NCBI GenBank assembly: GCA_034769895.1
Contig: CM068370.1
Location: 43,884,844-43,948,843, forward strand
Origin: Magicicada septendecula
Lineage: Eukaryota; Arthropoda; Insecta; Hemiptera; Cicadidae
DNA: 64,000 nt
Direction of reading: 5' to 3'
Under the pieces are notes generated by a model that did not search any database, was not told the DNA's origin, and saw only the letters and a program-made list of their open reading frames with translations. The position numbers and the translations under genes are program-made. Each line of letters begins with the position of its first letter. Position 1 is the stretch's first letter. Of the stretch, positions 33,721-46,335 are shown one piece after another.

Positions 33721-34407
33721 ATTATACCTTTGTAGTCAATATGATTTAAATCGCTTGGACACAGACACCGAATTCAGGCGAGAACGACTCTTTGTACTCC
33801 TTACACTGAACGCTTACAGACCAGTTCTAGAAGCACGTTTGTAATTGAAGCTGTGTTGCAGATCCATAGAGCCAGTATTCACATCTTGTTTATCTACGAT
33901 TATCGGTTTATAACCTGTACATGATACTAGTATTATTACGAGCATGTATATAATTATTTTATTTTCCAAAGATACATTCAACATTTTGTACTATAACCAA
34001 TATATACTCTGAAATTTTAAATTCATTTAATGTTTTTTTTTTTAGTACAATTGACTTTAAAAAAGCAGTCAGATTTAAATAAAATGAAGCTAAATTGAAA
34101 AAAGTTGTATACTACAGTAAAATATTCGTATAGCATGAGACTAATTTCAGTTACCATTAAGTCGCAACTATAAAAACTGTTGGGTTAGAGCCTTATTAAC
34201 AGATTCGTGTAGAATTCTATTCACAGACGTAAAAACTTTATTAAAATGTTATGAATATCTTTCTATATGCTTTGATAAAGCCAAAACAAAAAAAGCGTCA
34301 GCGAGCACGAGTTTGTAGTTTACTATAAAATTAAAGTTCAATATGCCGAATTTATTGTGTAGCAGTTATACAGACACTGACAGGAACAAACGAAAAAAAT
34401 CCAAACA
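33721..34407. other. No recognised feature
   Basis: AT-rich spacer; only short chance frames. Confidence 0.5.
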
Positions 34408-34680
34408 GCAGATATGAGAATGGTACTGAGGATCGCAGACTGCACAAGGAGAGACAGAATGTGGAATACAGAAAAAAGGAACTGTTAAAAGCCAGTCTTA
34501 GCGACCAAATTAAAGAGTATGAGAATAATTGGGAACAACATTTACAAAGAGTGAGCACTGGAAGTATTCCATACGTTATGTACAGATATCAACCTCAGGG
34601 ACGGAGGTCCCTCGAGAAAGCAAAAACAGGTGGACTGATCAGATCGCAAGCCTAATGCTTGTTTGGAAAAAGAAGAAAAT
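34408..34680 (+). pseudogene. LINE RT C-terminal fragment
   Basis: It reads MRMVLRIADCTRRDRMWNTE, then SDQIKEYENNWEQHLQRVST, GSIPYVMYRYQPQGRRSLEK. TRRDRMRN followed by QIKEYENNWxxHLQRM and YQPxGRRSLGRP is a common LINE terminus. At least one frameshift lies near 34480. Confidence 0.8.
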
Positions 34681-34699
34681 TATTATAAATACAGTAAAG

Positions 34700-37513
34700 G
34701 TTTGCAACAAATAACAGGATCCAAATAAGAAATTCCTATTTTTTTGTGTTACCGCATGCAACTTGACATACCACTAACTGGAAAGCGTGCAGCGTGTTGG
34801 CTGTTACTGAACTGATGGGTTACAGATGTTACTTTAGTCGGGAGGTTTTCAAGAATTGGGGAGCGAACGTTCGTTTGTGTTGGTTCGTTGGTTGTACCTG
34901 CTACACGTGACCGCGTTCGCAGTCATTTCCGACCTCACTGTAACAGTGTTTTGTACCCTGCTCTAAAGGTACTGACTATTACGGAACCTCTACTTTTTAG
35001 ACAAAACAATAGTAACAATGGTTTCAGTAACTTTGTGAACAAATCAAGTTATTAACGGTTCTAGATTTAGCATTTATCAAAGTGTACAAGTTCAATGGCA
35101 AAGCGTTTGTATCGACGAACAGATACCCTTATGAGCGAGTACAACAGATAACGCTCTGCGCTGTTTTCACTATTCAAAACGTAATGCTCCCAGCGCGTAT
35201 AGAATTAGTATAGTGATTTATTGCCGCTAAAAGCGTTAACGGTCTAGTGCAAACACAAATCGCTAGACTTGTGGCAAACCTCATTCCGTGTGTAATATAA
35301 TTTCAACCCATTTCAGATTACGTAGAATCATCCAACCGCACAGGATTAACGTTAAAATACATAAATTAGTATGTATAAGTTATAGTGCAATGGACATTTT
35401 ATATGAAATGTTGCAGAGAATAACGCATATGGCGCTATGTAAAGACGCTGTATGAGTAAGAAGAGATTGCAGGTTTGAACATTATAAAATACATTCGTGT
35501 CTGATTTGGTAGTAGATTGAGCTTCAGTGGGTGCGCACCTAACACCGGGTAAAATCTATATGCTGAGCTGTATTTTAGTTAGTGACGACCTAGAAAAAGC
35601 GATTTAATTTATTTGAAGTTACCTGATACTGCAGCATATGCTTCAATACGCGTAGTAACAAAATCTACTTGAAGTCACACGGCGGATTACTAAAGGTTAG
35701 TTTGCTAATTATAAAATAGTTCATAAAGAGCATTGTGAAAAATGTTAGTTTTAAGTATTTTTAGACAACGTTAAGTGCAGTGAAATGGTGCGTAAGGATA
35801 CTTAGCCGCGTGTGTAGGGGTACGTAATTATTTTACCAGATATTCATATAAAACTAGTTAATTTAAATACCTTTCGTGATATGGGAATTTTTGAAATGGT
35901 GTGACGATTTAAAAAAAATGTTTAAATAGCACAAATTAAAATTTTGTTCTTATAACAAGTAAGAGTATTACCCACCCCTTATCTGTACCTAGATTCCTGT
36001 ATCAACATGCAAATTGTCCAGTACGAACACGCAAAGTACGATGTTATTAAGCGAAAAATAATAATTCCGTTAATTAAACAAAAGACGTACTAATATAAAA
36101 AGGAAATTCCTAATTCATAACCAAATGGTAGCATAAAATATTAATAGTTATTTAATGAATAATTAATACTACTAAAGGAACGAACTACTTTCTCAGCGCG
36201 TAACACCGCGCCAGCTTACAGACTCCTCGCCGCTAAACAATGCCCCATTCGCCGGAGAAACTTCGACATGTAAGGATGTCGCTAATGTGTGGTCAAGTTA
36301 CACGTAGGTGTATACCGCTCAAATACTATAAAATCACGTTAATAGTTATTTTGATTTAACCCAATGTAGCATTGGGAAGTAATAATAAAAAATAGTAATG
36401 TAGTGCGTGAAGAAATATGGGTAATATGTAATATAAAAAAAAAGAACTTAGCCGACACATCTCTTAACAAACAGTAAGTGGTAAGATATGTTCCTTACCA
36501 TATTTTAGTGCTGCTAAAATAAGAACTATTAAAATGTAAAATGTGAACAACCGACTCCAGAAGAAGAAAATTACAACAACAACCGTATGAACTTCTAGTA
36601 CCAGAATCCAATCGTCATGAACTAGACTACCGTTCGGAACAATCAACCAAATGGAGCATCAAGAGGAGCATTGTATCACACCCAAGAAGACGACTGAAGA
36701 AGACCATCACGGACCCCATAGCAAACTCACGTTCTATTCAGGTGATATTAAATCATAACACTTGTGATAATTTGTTTCAACAAAAAGTAACAAAAGAACT
36801 GTAAAGAGCTTTGATAAATTAAAGATTAACATATAAATATTTGTAATCTATGTAATGATATACTAATAACATTACGATGTTTAGATGTAAAGTAATTCTA
36901 AAATTTACACCAAACTATTCTTCAAATAATTTGGTTGAAGTTGTGATAAATTAAAATATTGCAAAGTTGAGACCCGGATCCGTGGTACTTGAAATAATAC
37001 CTAGCTGAATGGTTTTGAGATAAAAAGAATAAGAAGTAAAAATTTAAAGAATATTTAATGCAGAATTTATTAGAATCTTTCTTTTAAAAGTAAAGTAAAG
37101 TATGAGATATAAATATGACAATAAAGAGATGTTTTCGCTAACACCAAGCGAGTGAATAAATTTATGCAATCCTTGACTAATTCCTGATATATAATTTGTT
37201 ATAATTTGTTGGTAAGTAAAGTTTACTAACAACGGCAGCTAGTTTAATTAACAGGTAACAATTGAACTGGTTCCCGATTTTTGCAATGTCTTGACAAGGG
37301 AGACGTTATAATGGGATTTACATCAGAATACTCGTAATAAAGAACCTATTTGATAACACTAGTTATTTTAAAAATTAGTAACTGAACGTATGTTTTTAAA
37401 GTGCATAAAGGTTTTATAACTTATAAAACTGGTCGTAAAATATTTCAAGTTTTTTGAAAAATCTTTTAACATTTTTCGTGATTTGGAAAAAACATTTTTC
37501 GTAATCCGACTGC
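34700..37513. other. Long stretch without recognised feature
   Basis: About 2.8 kb. 34740-35600 is moderately GC-balanced, the rest AT-rich. No LINE, TIR or LTR signature and no coding frame above 62 codons was found. It could be host intergenic DNA or decayed repeats. Confidence 0.5.
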
Positions 37514-37608
37514 TTTTTTTAACCTCTTTTACGATTTTTTTTTTATATATACAGTATTTTCTATGATTTTATATATTTGTAAAAACAATCATAGAAGAGG
37601 TTAAAAAA
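37514..37608. repeat. Small T-rich palindrome
   Basis: TTTTTTAACCTCTTTTACGA at the left pairs imperfectly with the inverse of TCATAGAAGAGGTTAAAAAA at 37589-37608, leaving an AT-rich loop. Confidence 0.6.
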
Positions 37609-37846
37609 AACCCAAAAATATGATTCTGAAATACAGACCAGTCTCTCTTCGGAACTCATAATGAGTGAACCTGCACCTGGTCCAGACGACGGTCTACCAA
37701 TGGCGACGAAAAACAAGTTAGAAAATTCCTATCGAGTTACTACGAGAATATGTTTTTCAGCGATAGTGCAATATATTCCGTTTAGTTTATACAAACGCTT
37801 CGAGCTAACTGGAAAGGTGTAAGTCTGACACACCAGTTAGCAGTAA

Positions 37847-38658
37847 GGCCTCTGTCAGACTAGACCACTGGTGGCGCAACAAAGTTAATCCATCAATGGC
37901 TAACCACTTCGTGGGGCATTGAAGCAAATGAGACTTCAAATATCTATTAGACTAGAGTAACTGGTGGCGCCACCAAAAATTGGTAACCCGTTGTTGGACG
38001 GCCCCGGCAACAGCTCGGGGAACTTTTGGAGGCGCCACTGCCAGCCGGGGCATTGTTTCAGACGTAACCTATTGCACAAGGCTACTAGTGGCGCCACCAC
38101 AACTGCCCGCGCATCACACAGCTTCATAATACCAGGTTTCCTCTACCTGTCATTTTGCTACAGAAAGTAAGTTGATTGGTTTTGCCTTGTGATAATGTCG
38201 AGTGAAAGCGTTAATGAAAGTAGTGTAAAAGTAGAGAAATGAAACAAGATAAAAAATAATATAAAATCCTCTTCTCATCCTCGTGTTAACACCACTTATG
38301 CCTCCTTTTATGTAGTTCAAAATTTAGAAAAATGACGCTTTTGACATGTGACAGTTATTTAAAAAAGTATTATCTTCGGCACAAACTTCATCAAACAAAG
38401 TCCTCTATCTGCTCTTAAAGGTAGCATTGGAATTATGTGCATATTCCTAGCTCTCTACTTTCTCTTTTTTAATAGCAGTGCAAGTAGAGGCAAACTTTTG
38501 TTTGATGCCATTTTCTCAACTACATTTTTATGCTGCAAACAACAGGCTTTCTTTAACGGTAGCGAAACTGGTGGCAGATTCATTTTTGTCCCATAATACG
38601 GTGGAACCACGAATTTTTCTACCACTTGCGCTACCCGTGGCCTAGTCTTATAAAAGCC
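37847..38658 (-). mobile_element. Harbinger-type DNA element, 812 bp
   Basis: The left end GGCCTCTGTCAGACTAG with ACCACTGGTGGCGCAA and the inverted right end GGCTTTTATAAGACTAG with GCCACGGGTAGCGCAA give a 33-bp terminal repeat with 26 matches. The flanks are TAA (37844-37846) and TAG (38659-38661), close to the 3-bp target duplication of Harbinger/ISL2EU elements. The ACTGGTGGCGCCACCA-like part of the TIR is repeated inside near 37958 and 38083. A transposase remnant lies on the minus strand. Confidence 0.65.
38335..38530 (-). pseudogene. Harbinger-like transposase N-terminal remnant
   Basis: The minus strand reads EKMASNKSLPLLALLLKKRK, a stop, RARNMHIIPMLPLRADRG, and after a frameshift FDEVCAEDNTFLNNCHMSKA. 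The K/R-rich run, the IxPM..xR segment and the FDEVC-x-ED-x-FxNxxxMS pattern fit the start of Harbinger transposases. The DDE catalytic part is missing. Confidence 0.45.
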
Positions 38659-38699
38659 TAGAGTATCGGTTAGCGATGAAAGTGTATGTAACTATGCTC

Positions 38700-39982
38700 G
38701 TGAGAAACATCTACGCGCGTAAAGCAATTTTGACGCCAAACACAGTAAACTTACCCACGTATTCATCCAGACAGGATCAAGTCGTCGTCTGAAGGAGCTG
38801 CAGTCGACGTTAAACGGAAGCAAACTTATTTATATACAATTACAAAGATTATTTAAAAGAAAAAGTCTAATACATCAGTAAACAATTTATAGTTTTAATA
38901 ACACCAAAAAGCCTCTTTAAATATTAATTTTGTCGGGGTATAGAAATTTAATTTTAGTTTGTGTTACGAAGGTCAACAGAGACGGTTTGATTTTGTTGTA
39001 ACTCTATTGTAGATTGTCAGAAAATAATAGCATCATCAATACATCCACTTCATTCCAATAACACATATCTCGACTACTTATTCTATGCGACAACTGTACA
39101 TCGTAATATATAAAATGTATGTTTTTCTTTATAGTTTATTTTATATTTAAAAGTTTGAATTAAGTTTTGTCCTTCCTATTGTAGCCAGTACAAACTTAAA
39201 AAAAAAACTTTAATGGTCAGACACGAGCCTTTTTGAAGAGGTTTAAACTTTACAAGTGAGAAAGTCCTATAACTACAGTTGTCTTTAAAATACAGTAAAG
39301 GCTGTATTTTAGGAAAAGTTTTATTTTACCACTGACAGTAAAGTCTACACAGTATATTAACGTTCTCTCTACCATTAGATTTCTTGTGACAACATCGATA
39401 AAGCTTAGCCGGTCTCCTACATTTCGTTAGTTGTAGCGCACAGCGGTGTTTCCTGGAAATATAATTTTATAACTTTATTCTGTAACATGCCATTAGGAAA
39501 CGACAGATTGTTACTGCTGCTACACTTCTCTCGACTGTCTTCGAGGCAACAGCTTTACTTGATAACAAAACTGTTTTTTGGTTCGTCTTAGTACGAAACG
39601 TTTCGATAACTCAGTTCATATACGTTGCGATAACGTTTAATTTGAGTACAAATTAAATACGTACTGAATAATCGTGTTGCTAATAATAACAACTTCAAAA
39701 GAAAGATTTACGAGTTATAAGACGGATTTAGGTTATTGTATTTCGAGTCACGACTGAATAAGATCTTTATAAATATCTGAATTAAACTGTAAACAGTATT
39801 TCTTCATGAATAAAGCAAAATCTAAAGTTCCTACTGTTATTCGTCCTGTTACTTCGTCTGGTATTAATTACGGCGAGTTTCGAGGAATATGTCTTATCAG
39901 TGATTACATTCATTACGGTGTAATCACTCAGTAGAGTTCGTTAAAAGATGAAACTTAATGTAACATGATAAGACACAAACGT

Positions 39983-39984
<2 letters not shown>
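38700..39984. other. No recognised feature
   Basis: About 1.3 kb of AT-rich DNA without a supportable element. Confidence 0.5.

Positions 39985-40053
<69 letters not shown>
39985..40053. repeat. (AC)n microsatellite
   Basis: About 34 uninterrupted AC dinucleotides. Confidence 0.95.
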
Positions 40054-40055
<2 letters not shown>

Positions 40056-40159
40056 CACTCACTCACTCATACGAATACAATACGCAATACATACAACAAT
40101 TTTTGCGCCTAAACTTCATTATTATTATAGTATTTTTAATTCTAAATAATATTTTGAAA

Positions 40160-40560
40160 CAAATGGAACCACCCAGAATAACCGAGAGCGTCCTCGATCG
40201 AGTGTGGCAGGTGTTGCCTTAATCAATGCTGCGTTTGAGTACGTTCCAGAGTACACTTTAGACCACTTGAATACGAATTAAGTGACGTGCACATTGAGGA
40301 TGGAAGATTTCTACAAAAAGCCATAGCAGCGGGATTGTCAGTTCAGTGGTGCTGAGCGATTTCTTTAGCGCGGATCGAAGTGCTTGTTGCGAAGTGTGTT
40401 GTGTTATAATTAGTGCGGAATTCTTTATAGTTGACATTATTATTGATATCTTGGTGATTACAAATGTATTAATTGTGATAATTAAAACTTGTGATTAGTG
40501 ATGGTATCATTTATTTTGTTTCCACTGTACCATACGAAGATCAGCGAGACCGTCGTAACA
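40160..40560 (-). mobile_element. LTR fragment, inverted relative of the 51-54 kb LTRs
   Basis: On the minus strand it starts TGTTACGACGGTC at 40560 and continues CGTATGGTACAGTGGAAAC, CACTAATCAC and TTTAATTATCACAATTAA in the same order as the LTRs at 51242 and 52417. The distal part diverges and its 3' limit is not defined; no target duplication was found. Confidence 0.6.
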
Positions 40561-41526
40561 AAATAATAATGAAGGAATTGCGATGTCCCAAAACAACGAT
40601 GGATTATTGGTTTATTGGTCAAAATTACAAGACCTGCAGATTATTGTTAAAATTAAATTACAAATAACACCACTTATAAACACACAGTAACACACGATCA
40701 TGTTACTTGCGGAACAAACATTCTGACGGTTTGGACAATCAGTTCTGGGTTTCAAAACAAAACGAAAACTTAATTATTTTCCAAGCACCAAGTAAAACGA
40801 TTGCAGTGATGGTTTTTAATATTACCTAATATCAAAATGTGTGTATCTTTTTAACGCGGATTTGATCAAGTGCATAGAGGACGACTCGAAGAGATATCAG
40901 GATGGTAACAACATGGCAGTCACTTAGGAACAGTCAACGAGGGAGACAAAAGAAGGTGCAGACAGACGCGGGAGAGTTAGGTACACGAAAGTAAAGAATA
41001 AGATCAGCAGGCGAGTATATATAGCGACGGAGCTTAAGAAACTTAGTTATAAAAGAGATTATCTGCTCCATTATCTGCGGATGATTTACAACAAAAGAGA
41101 ATCTTTACAACTTTAGAAAAATAAGGTGGTCAATATTAAAAAAATATATGACCAAATATAAAATAACATAAAACAAATATTAACAATTTAATATCCACGT
41201 TTACTGCAAAACACATTATAATGTCCAGAAATTATTTTTCCTGATAAATCATACTAACACTTAAAATTAACATTGGTTTAACATAAAAAAGGAAAATGGT
41301 AGTCAAAAGAATCGGGTAGTGGATTTGAACCGTGGAAAGTTGAATCACAAATAATTATGAGTTCGATTTTTTTCATTGTACTGTTTTTTTTATTTACAGG
41401 GGTTTTAAGGGTGAATTTATATATCTCCAACAAGTATTAACTACTTAAGGATTTGATTAAATAGTGGTTAGAATATAGGCTAATCTGAACAAATATCAGT
41501 ATGTTGCTCAGAAAGTAAAACTCTCA
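40561..41526. other. No recognised feature
   Basis: AT-rich spacer between an LTR fragment and a Tc1 remnant. Confidence 0.5.
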
Positions 41527-42063
41527 ACTTTGATATTGGTTTGGAGCTGCATGTCTTGTAAAGAAACTGCAAGACTGTACACTGCACAAGGGATACTAAA
41601 GCAGGACCAGGATAAATCCAATTTTTTCCTGTAACTTAAGGAGTGGATCCTTCTTGGACACTTTGTTTTCATGCAGGATGGAATACCCATGCCACGAGAA
41701 AAAGCTAGTAAATTTCTGCCAGAGAACAATATTAATGTTATTGGCTTTCTATGGCCAGTCATCAGCCCAGATAAATTTCTACAATACATATTTGGGAAAT
41801 CAAAGAATAAAACAATCACTACAAAGACTTACGACTTAGCTCAGCTTATACGAATGTGCACAGGGATAAACACATCAAGAACATCTGTAAAGATCTAATA
41901 AAAGCACAATAAAACACATCAAACTGTCTGTAAAGAACACAGTTTACCAGAATAAGAAATATTAATAATATTAGTAAACACTATGTTAATAAATGTGTTT
42001 ATTTCAAAACTTGGTTAGTTTTAAACTGCGTTTGTGAGGAGTCTAATACTTTGTTTAGCTCTG
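41527..42063 (+). pseudogene. Tc1-type transposase C-terminus with 3' end
   Basis: It reads CMSCKETARLYTAQGILKQD, then after a stop LKEWILLGHFVFMQDGIPMP, REKASKFLPENNINVIGF, WPVISPDKFLQYIFGKSKNK, TITTKTYDLAQLIRM and, in a shifted frame, DKHIKNICKDLIKAQ. FMQDGAPxH, FLxxNxIxVxxWP-x-SPDLNPIE and the KNICKxLI end are Tc1 transposase landmarks; here the second D of QDG and the SPD remain but NPIEN is lost. The probable 3' terminus (AGTCTAATACTTTGTTTAGC, TCTG) ends at 42063 before TA. The 5' half and 5' TIR are missing. Confidence 0.8.
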
Positions 42064-42164
42064 TACAGAAGCATATTTTATAAAGCAGGATTTGAAAATT
42101 TTAATTTTAAATATTAAAATGAATTAATTATTATATGGGGTGGTTGAAAAATTGCGCAATCCAA

Positions 42165-42480
42165 AATATAGTATTTATTATTTCCGGCTGTACAATGTTT
42201 ACACCTTTTTCAAAACCAATGATTACAGAAGTGATTGAATTCTCATCTTCCACTGCTGGTTGTCCACCCGAAGATCTTCTTCAATTTCTTGTTCTCTCAG
42301 TATAGTCCGAATTTCTCCTATCCAGGTGGTCTTCCATTTTTACTTCTTTCTGATGGGGTCCATTCCATAACTCTCCTTGGCAATCTTCCCTGTGCCATTC
42401 TTTTCGTGTGTCCATAAGCCATTGTAATGTTTTTGTTTGAATAAAATCAACAATTGAATTTTTCCACATTCATTCTGTCC
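42165..42480 (-). pseudogene. LINE C-terminal fragment, mosaic copy 1
   Basis: The minus strand encodes, across frame changes, KRMAQGRLPRRVMEWTPS-like sequence with a WTPxxRRKRGRP-type box, LDRRNSDYTERTRN and decayed RT tail. The same segment occurs at 49630-49920, also antisense and also followed by a plus-strand LINE leader. Confidence 0.65.
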
Positions 42481-42519
42481 TTAACGACATTCCGTGTAGA
42501 GTTGCTAGTCTTCCATTGG

Positions 42520-42740
42520 GCGCCTCCCCAGGTGGCGGATAGGGGAATGCTCACCAGGTAAGGTGGGTAGCGCGGAAAGAAAATACCCTGGGCGGACCAA
42601 AACTAACAGCTGCTGCCTTGTAGTTGGATATTGGCTTATCAAAGGCTAAAGGAAGTAAACTTTGATTAAAAATTGCCTGGTCCTCCAGGTTGGGTGTTAA
42701 TGTAATGGGCCAACTCCCCATTCATTGGAAAAAAGAAAAT
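42520..42740 (+). repeat. LINE 5' leader, mosaic copy 1
   Basis: GCGCCTCCCCAGGTGGCGGA, TAGGGGAATGCTCACCAGG, GGGCGGACCAAAACT, GCAGCTGCTGCCTTG, TTGGATATTGG and CCTGGTCCTCCAGGTTGGG form a LINE leader found in many insects. The ORF after it is lost. Confidence 0.7.
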
Positions 42741-43274
42741 GTTAAAAAACCATCTTCGTCAAGAATTGATATGGGAGGAAGGCATGAGAAAGGTTTCATA
42801 TACAATGGAATACTAGTATTTAGGGGTGAAAATTACGGCCAGTGGGAAACAGGACAAAATATATTATAATAAACATAAATAAATTTAAATGAATAAAGAT
42901 GTTTATTTTTCTATGTCTTCGACATATGTGTATCAGAAAACTTACTTAGAAACAATGTTTGCATTTGCATACATGGATACGTTAACAAATAATGTTCTAA
43001 TTAAACTCTTCTGCCGATTGGGACACACGTTACGCGTGCATCCTTAAACAGCAAGTACAGGTACATTACGAAACATTACGTTGACTACAGAAATTACGCA
43101 AACTATTGTTACAAACTCGTGTCACGTCGAAGAAAAAGATTTTCAGTGTTACCAACATCATATCCAAAATTTCCCTACAATCGCTTCTGTCGAATAGAAA
43201 ACGTTTAACGTCCTACGTTGCGCAACGTTTCGCCACCCGATAGCATTTTTCCTTAAAACTAAGAAAACATAACA
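42741..43274. other. No recognised feature
   Basis: Spacer without supportable elements. Confidence 0.45.
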
Positions 43275-43870
43275 ACACCATCATCGTCACCACTCCAAGG
43301 ACTAGGCCTTAGACCTGTTCCGGAACCCATCTCCTCCTCTGTCTATCGCCATCTCTCTTCCCAGTAGGTTGACAACCCAAGGCAGCCGCAGGTAGACGGA
43401 TATCAGGAATGCGATTAAAGTGTTCACATCATCTGCTTCTGTGGTCTTCTATCTTCTGGTGCAATGATACAATGTTTACATCGCGTCTAATATCCTCGTT
43501 CCTTCTCCGATCTAAGAGAGAACAATCTTGCGTCCCTCTTAGAAATTACATTTCGGCTGAATCCTCTGCACGTCCCTTTTACCAAGAGTCCAAGTCCCAC
43601 TAGCATACAGGAATGTGGGGAGAGCCATAGCTTTATAAAATTTTATTCGGGTATCCTTCCGTGTTTTATTTTTTTATTTTTCAGATACCTATGAATCGTT
43701 CCACAGATTGGTCTGAATTTTGTTAGCTTACTACGCCAATCAGTATCAGTTCCACATGAGATATTACAACCCAGGTAATTAAAATGACTAACCTGATCAA
43801 AAATCTGATTATTCACGACTATCTTAGTTTTTACAGGATACCTGCTCTTAAACGAAATCGTTTAAGCTTT
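43275..43870 (-). pseudogene. LINE RT C-terminal fragment and tail
   Basis: The minus strand reads KTKIVVNNQIFDQVSHFNYL, GCNISCGTDTDWRSKLTKFR, PICGTIHRYLKNK, RIPE, then decayed YGS-type and AEMxFLR-type boxes, ending in the untranslated tail GGTTCCGGAACAGGTCTAAG, GCCTAGTCCTTGGAGTGGTG and ATGATGGTG. It is paralogous to the plus-strand copy at 47704-48354. Confidence 0.85.
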
Positions 43871-44688
43871 TGTAGCAAAAAAAAACCAAGAAAATTAGAA
43901 TTTTTAAAATCAATGGATTTTGCTTTTTCCCAGGATTTAGAAGCAAACTAAATCCTAGGAACGCCTAGTTACTACCTGCTGGGAAACTAAATCCTAATTA
44001 TCACCTCTTTAAGCATTTGTTCATGTTAGTGTTCAAGTTAGTAATATTTAACATTGCCTATTCCTATTAGTTCACAATATAACATTGTCCACAATATCGG
44101 CTCTATTAGTTCCAAAGGAGTCGCTTCTCATAAGTCTCTGTATTCAAAATTTTGCTTAAAGTTTTGCATAAATTTATAATCATGGTAATACGCATACAAC
44201 AAACGTATGTTTCAGTGTCTAAATCTTTCTACACAATCTTTATAATAAAGTGAATAAAAATTATTCGCAGTACCGTAGCTTAAACTAATATAACATCTCA
44301 AATTTAATTAACAACTCCTAAATTTAATTACTAAATTCTTTTTAGAGTAATTTTTTCAGAGCTTACATCATTCTTATCATTTTTCGAAATCATCAATCTA
44401 ATTTTTAACGACAAAGATTTTTATCCTTTTTACAAATACTGTTTAATTTTCTCTTTCCCTGATAAAATATATAACAGGTGGAATTTAATACATATTTTAA
44501 GTCTAGTTTTTCATAATGCTTTTGTGTACTGTAAAAAATATTCAGTATGGAAATGTTCAATGCAGAATGTAAAATTTTAAAAACGTAGGCTACAATAAAA
44601 TTTTTAGTGGTAAAACTATGTAGAAAGATATTAACCACCTTATGACAAAAAAATCTCAGATTATTATATTATGACTATGTACTCTCTC

Positions 44689-44690
<2 letters not shown>
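43871..44690. other. No recognised feature
   Basis: AT-rich DNA; a 77-codon minus frame at 44405 has no family resemblance. Confidence 0.5.

Positions 44691-44692
<2 letters not shown>

Positions 44693-44727
<35 letters not shown>
44693..44727. repeat. (TG)n microsatellite
   Basis: About 17 TG dinucleotides at the border of a LINE leader copy. Confidence 0.9.
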
Positions 44728-44728
<1 letters not shown>

Positions 44729-44744
44729 CAGCGGCGCGACAACC

Positions 44745-45235
44745 GTTGCTGGGTCAAGGCCTCCTTTAACACCTCCGCCAGTTGTCCCGGTCAAGTGCAG
44801 ACAACTGACTGGCCGAGAAACTGATAAGTTTCAGCACATAAAAAGGGTTTCACAACGAAATATGTGAATTCTCCGATCCAACCCCCAACCTGGAGGACCA
44901 GGACCTTTGATTTCGGGGTGCTCTTCCTAGAGAGTTGGTTTCACCTCAGCTGACGAGCTCTCTCTGCCCGGTCGCAGTAGGCTAACTGATTCAGCCCACG
45001 TGTGCAGCCGTCGCGCTACTATAACGTCCTCCGCCTCCACACTAGATGCACATCCTGCTGCCGATGTGCACCATCCTGCCAGGCCAGGGTCCAGGATACC
45101 CCCAGACTGCCCTGACAGAACCCCCATCTCTTGTTTGCTTACCGATCCACCGAAGGGTTTCGTTACCACAAACTTCTTTGCTCTTCTATGAATGCATATG
45201 TTCGCATCACACCCCCTTTGGATCCCGTACTACAT
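44745..45235 (-). repeat. LINE 5' leader, antisense copy
   Basis: The inverse of CAACCCCCAACCTGGAGGAC and CAGGACCTTTGATTTCGGGG gives the CCTGGTCCTCCAGG leader. GCTCTTCCTAGAGAGTTGG, CTTACCGATCCACCGAAGGG and CATATGTTCGCATCACACCC are shared with 8925-9270. Overlapping open frames in this GC-rich block are by-products. Confidence 0.65.
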
Positions 45236-46335
45236 ATATGTACCATACAAATATTTACAAACCGTACAGCAATGTGTCGCTACATGACCGTACACAATAT
45301 CGCTGTATGCGACTGAAAGGTGTGGGAAACTCAGATATATTATTCAGGGAAAAATTCGGATTGGTTAAAACAATAGAAATCGATTAATAAAAACACAGCT
45401 GTAGCTTTACAAGATCGAACAATGTAATAAATGAATAAAATAAATGGTTTTCGATGTTCTGTAATTTATACTAAAATAAATAAGAATGTACGTAGGCCCT
45501 ATTTAGTAATTGGTTTGTGAGCATGCAAAAATAATACGTAAAAAAATGGCTATATTTTAGTGAAGAGTTTCGGTGAAGATAACAGCAGTTGGGAAGAGAT
45601 AGGCAGAAACAAGAAGCTATGAAACTTTGAACGGTGTAATTAGTCGAGGGTAAAATAAAAATTTATCGCCAATCGGCATTAGAGGTGTTAATGTAAGCAC
45701 ACACGGCTCACGACTCCGAGCAAGCAATTTCTCAAAGGAAGCAGCCCGGAATGGAAACCCATTAATTTAAACTATCTCGGTCGTACCGCTCGGCATTAAA
45801 GTCTCTCCCTGGTTCGTTTCGTTTATCCCACAAGTATTTCATGAGTTTCGTATTTTGATTAAACAAATTATAGTTTAAATGTATCTGTTGCGGTGTTCAG
45901 TAAAAATTTTAATCTTTCTATTCTACCAATGGATTCACTGATGATTTTAAGGAAGTAATACCATTAACTTCCGTACTAAAACAAAAATAAATTTACCAAA
46001 GCTTTTATTGATAGTTTATTAAGTATGTAATTGCACACTGAAACTTTTTACTGTGATCGCGATAGGGATGTCTTTATTTTCTGTCAGATTATTAGTACAT
46101 ATGCTACAGTTACTACAAAAGTGCATTTCGTTAAATGCTTTATTAAAAACATTATTAGAAATCATTAAGCAAAATTTCTAGACATTTATTTCTAAAATCA
46201 TAGGAACCTGCAATAATAAGATATTAATAATTTCAGATCAAAAGTTTTTGAAAATACAAAAATACAATATGATATGTATTGATGAATCTTTGGCACTTGG
46301 TGAAACATATTAAAAAAGGTTTTTAAAATCACTGG
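45236..46335. other. No recognised gene; balanced-composition island
   Basis: Mostly AT-rich. 45640-45830 stands out by balanced composition and lack of repeat signatures (for example CAATCGGCATTAGAGG and ATTAATTTAAACTATC) and could be a conserved regulatory block; this is weak inference. Confidence 0.35.

Noticed and set aside
39846..40560. Full inverted solo LTR bounded by TGTTAC at 39847
   Set aside because: The flanks do not form a target duplication (GTCC versus AAAT), and similarity to the other LTRs fades well before 39847; only a fragment is annotated.
41313..41350. Minus-strand GGTTCAAATCC resembling a tRNA T-arm
   Set aside because: The bases on either side do not form the T-stem, and no acceptor or anticodon arm could be drawn.
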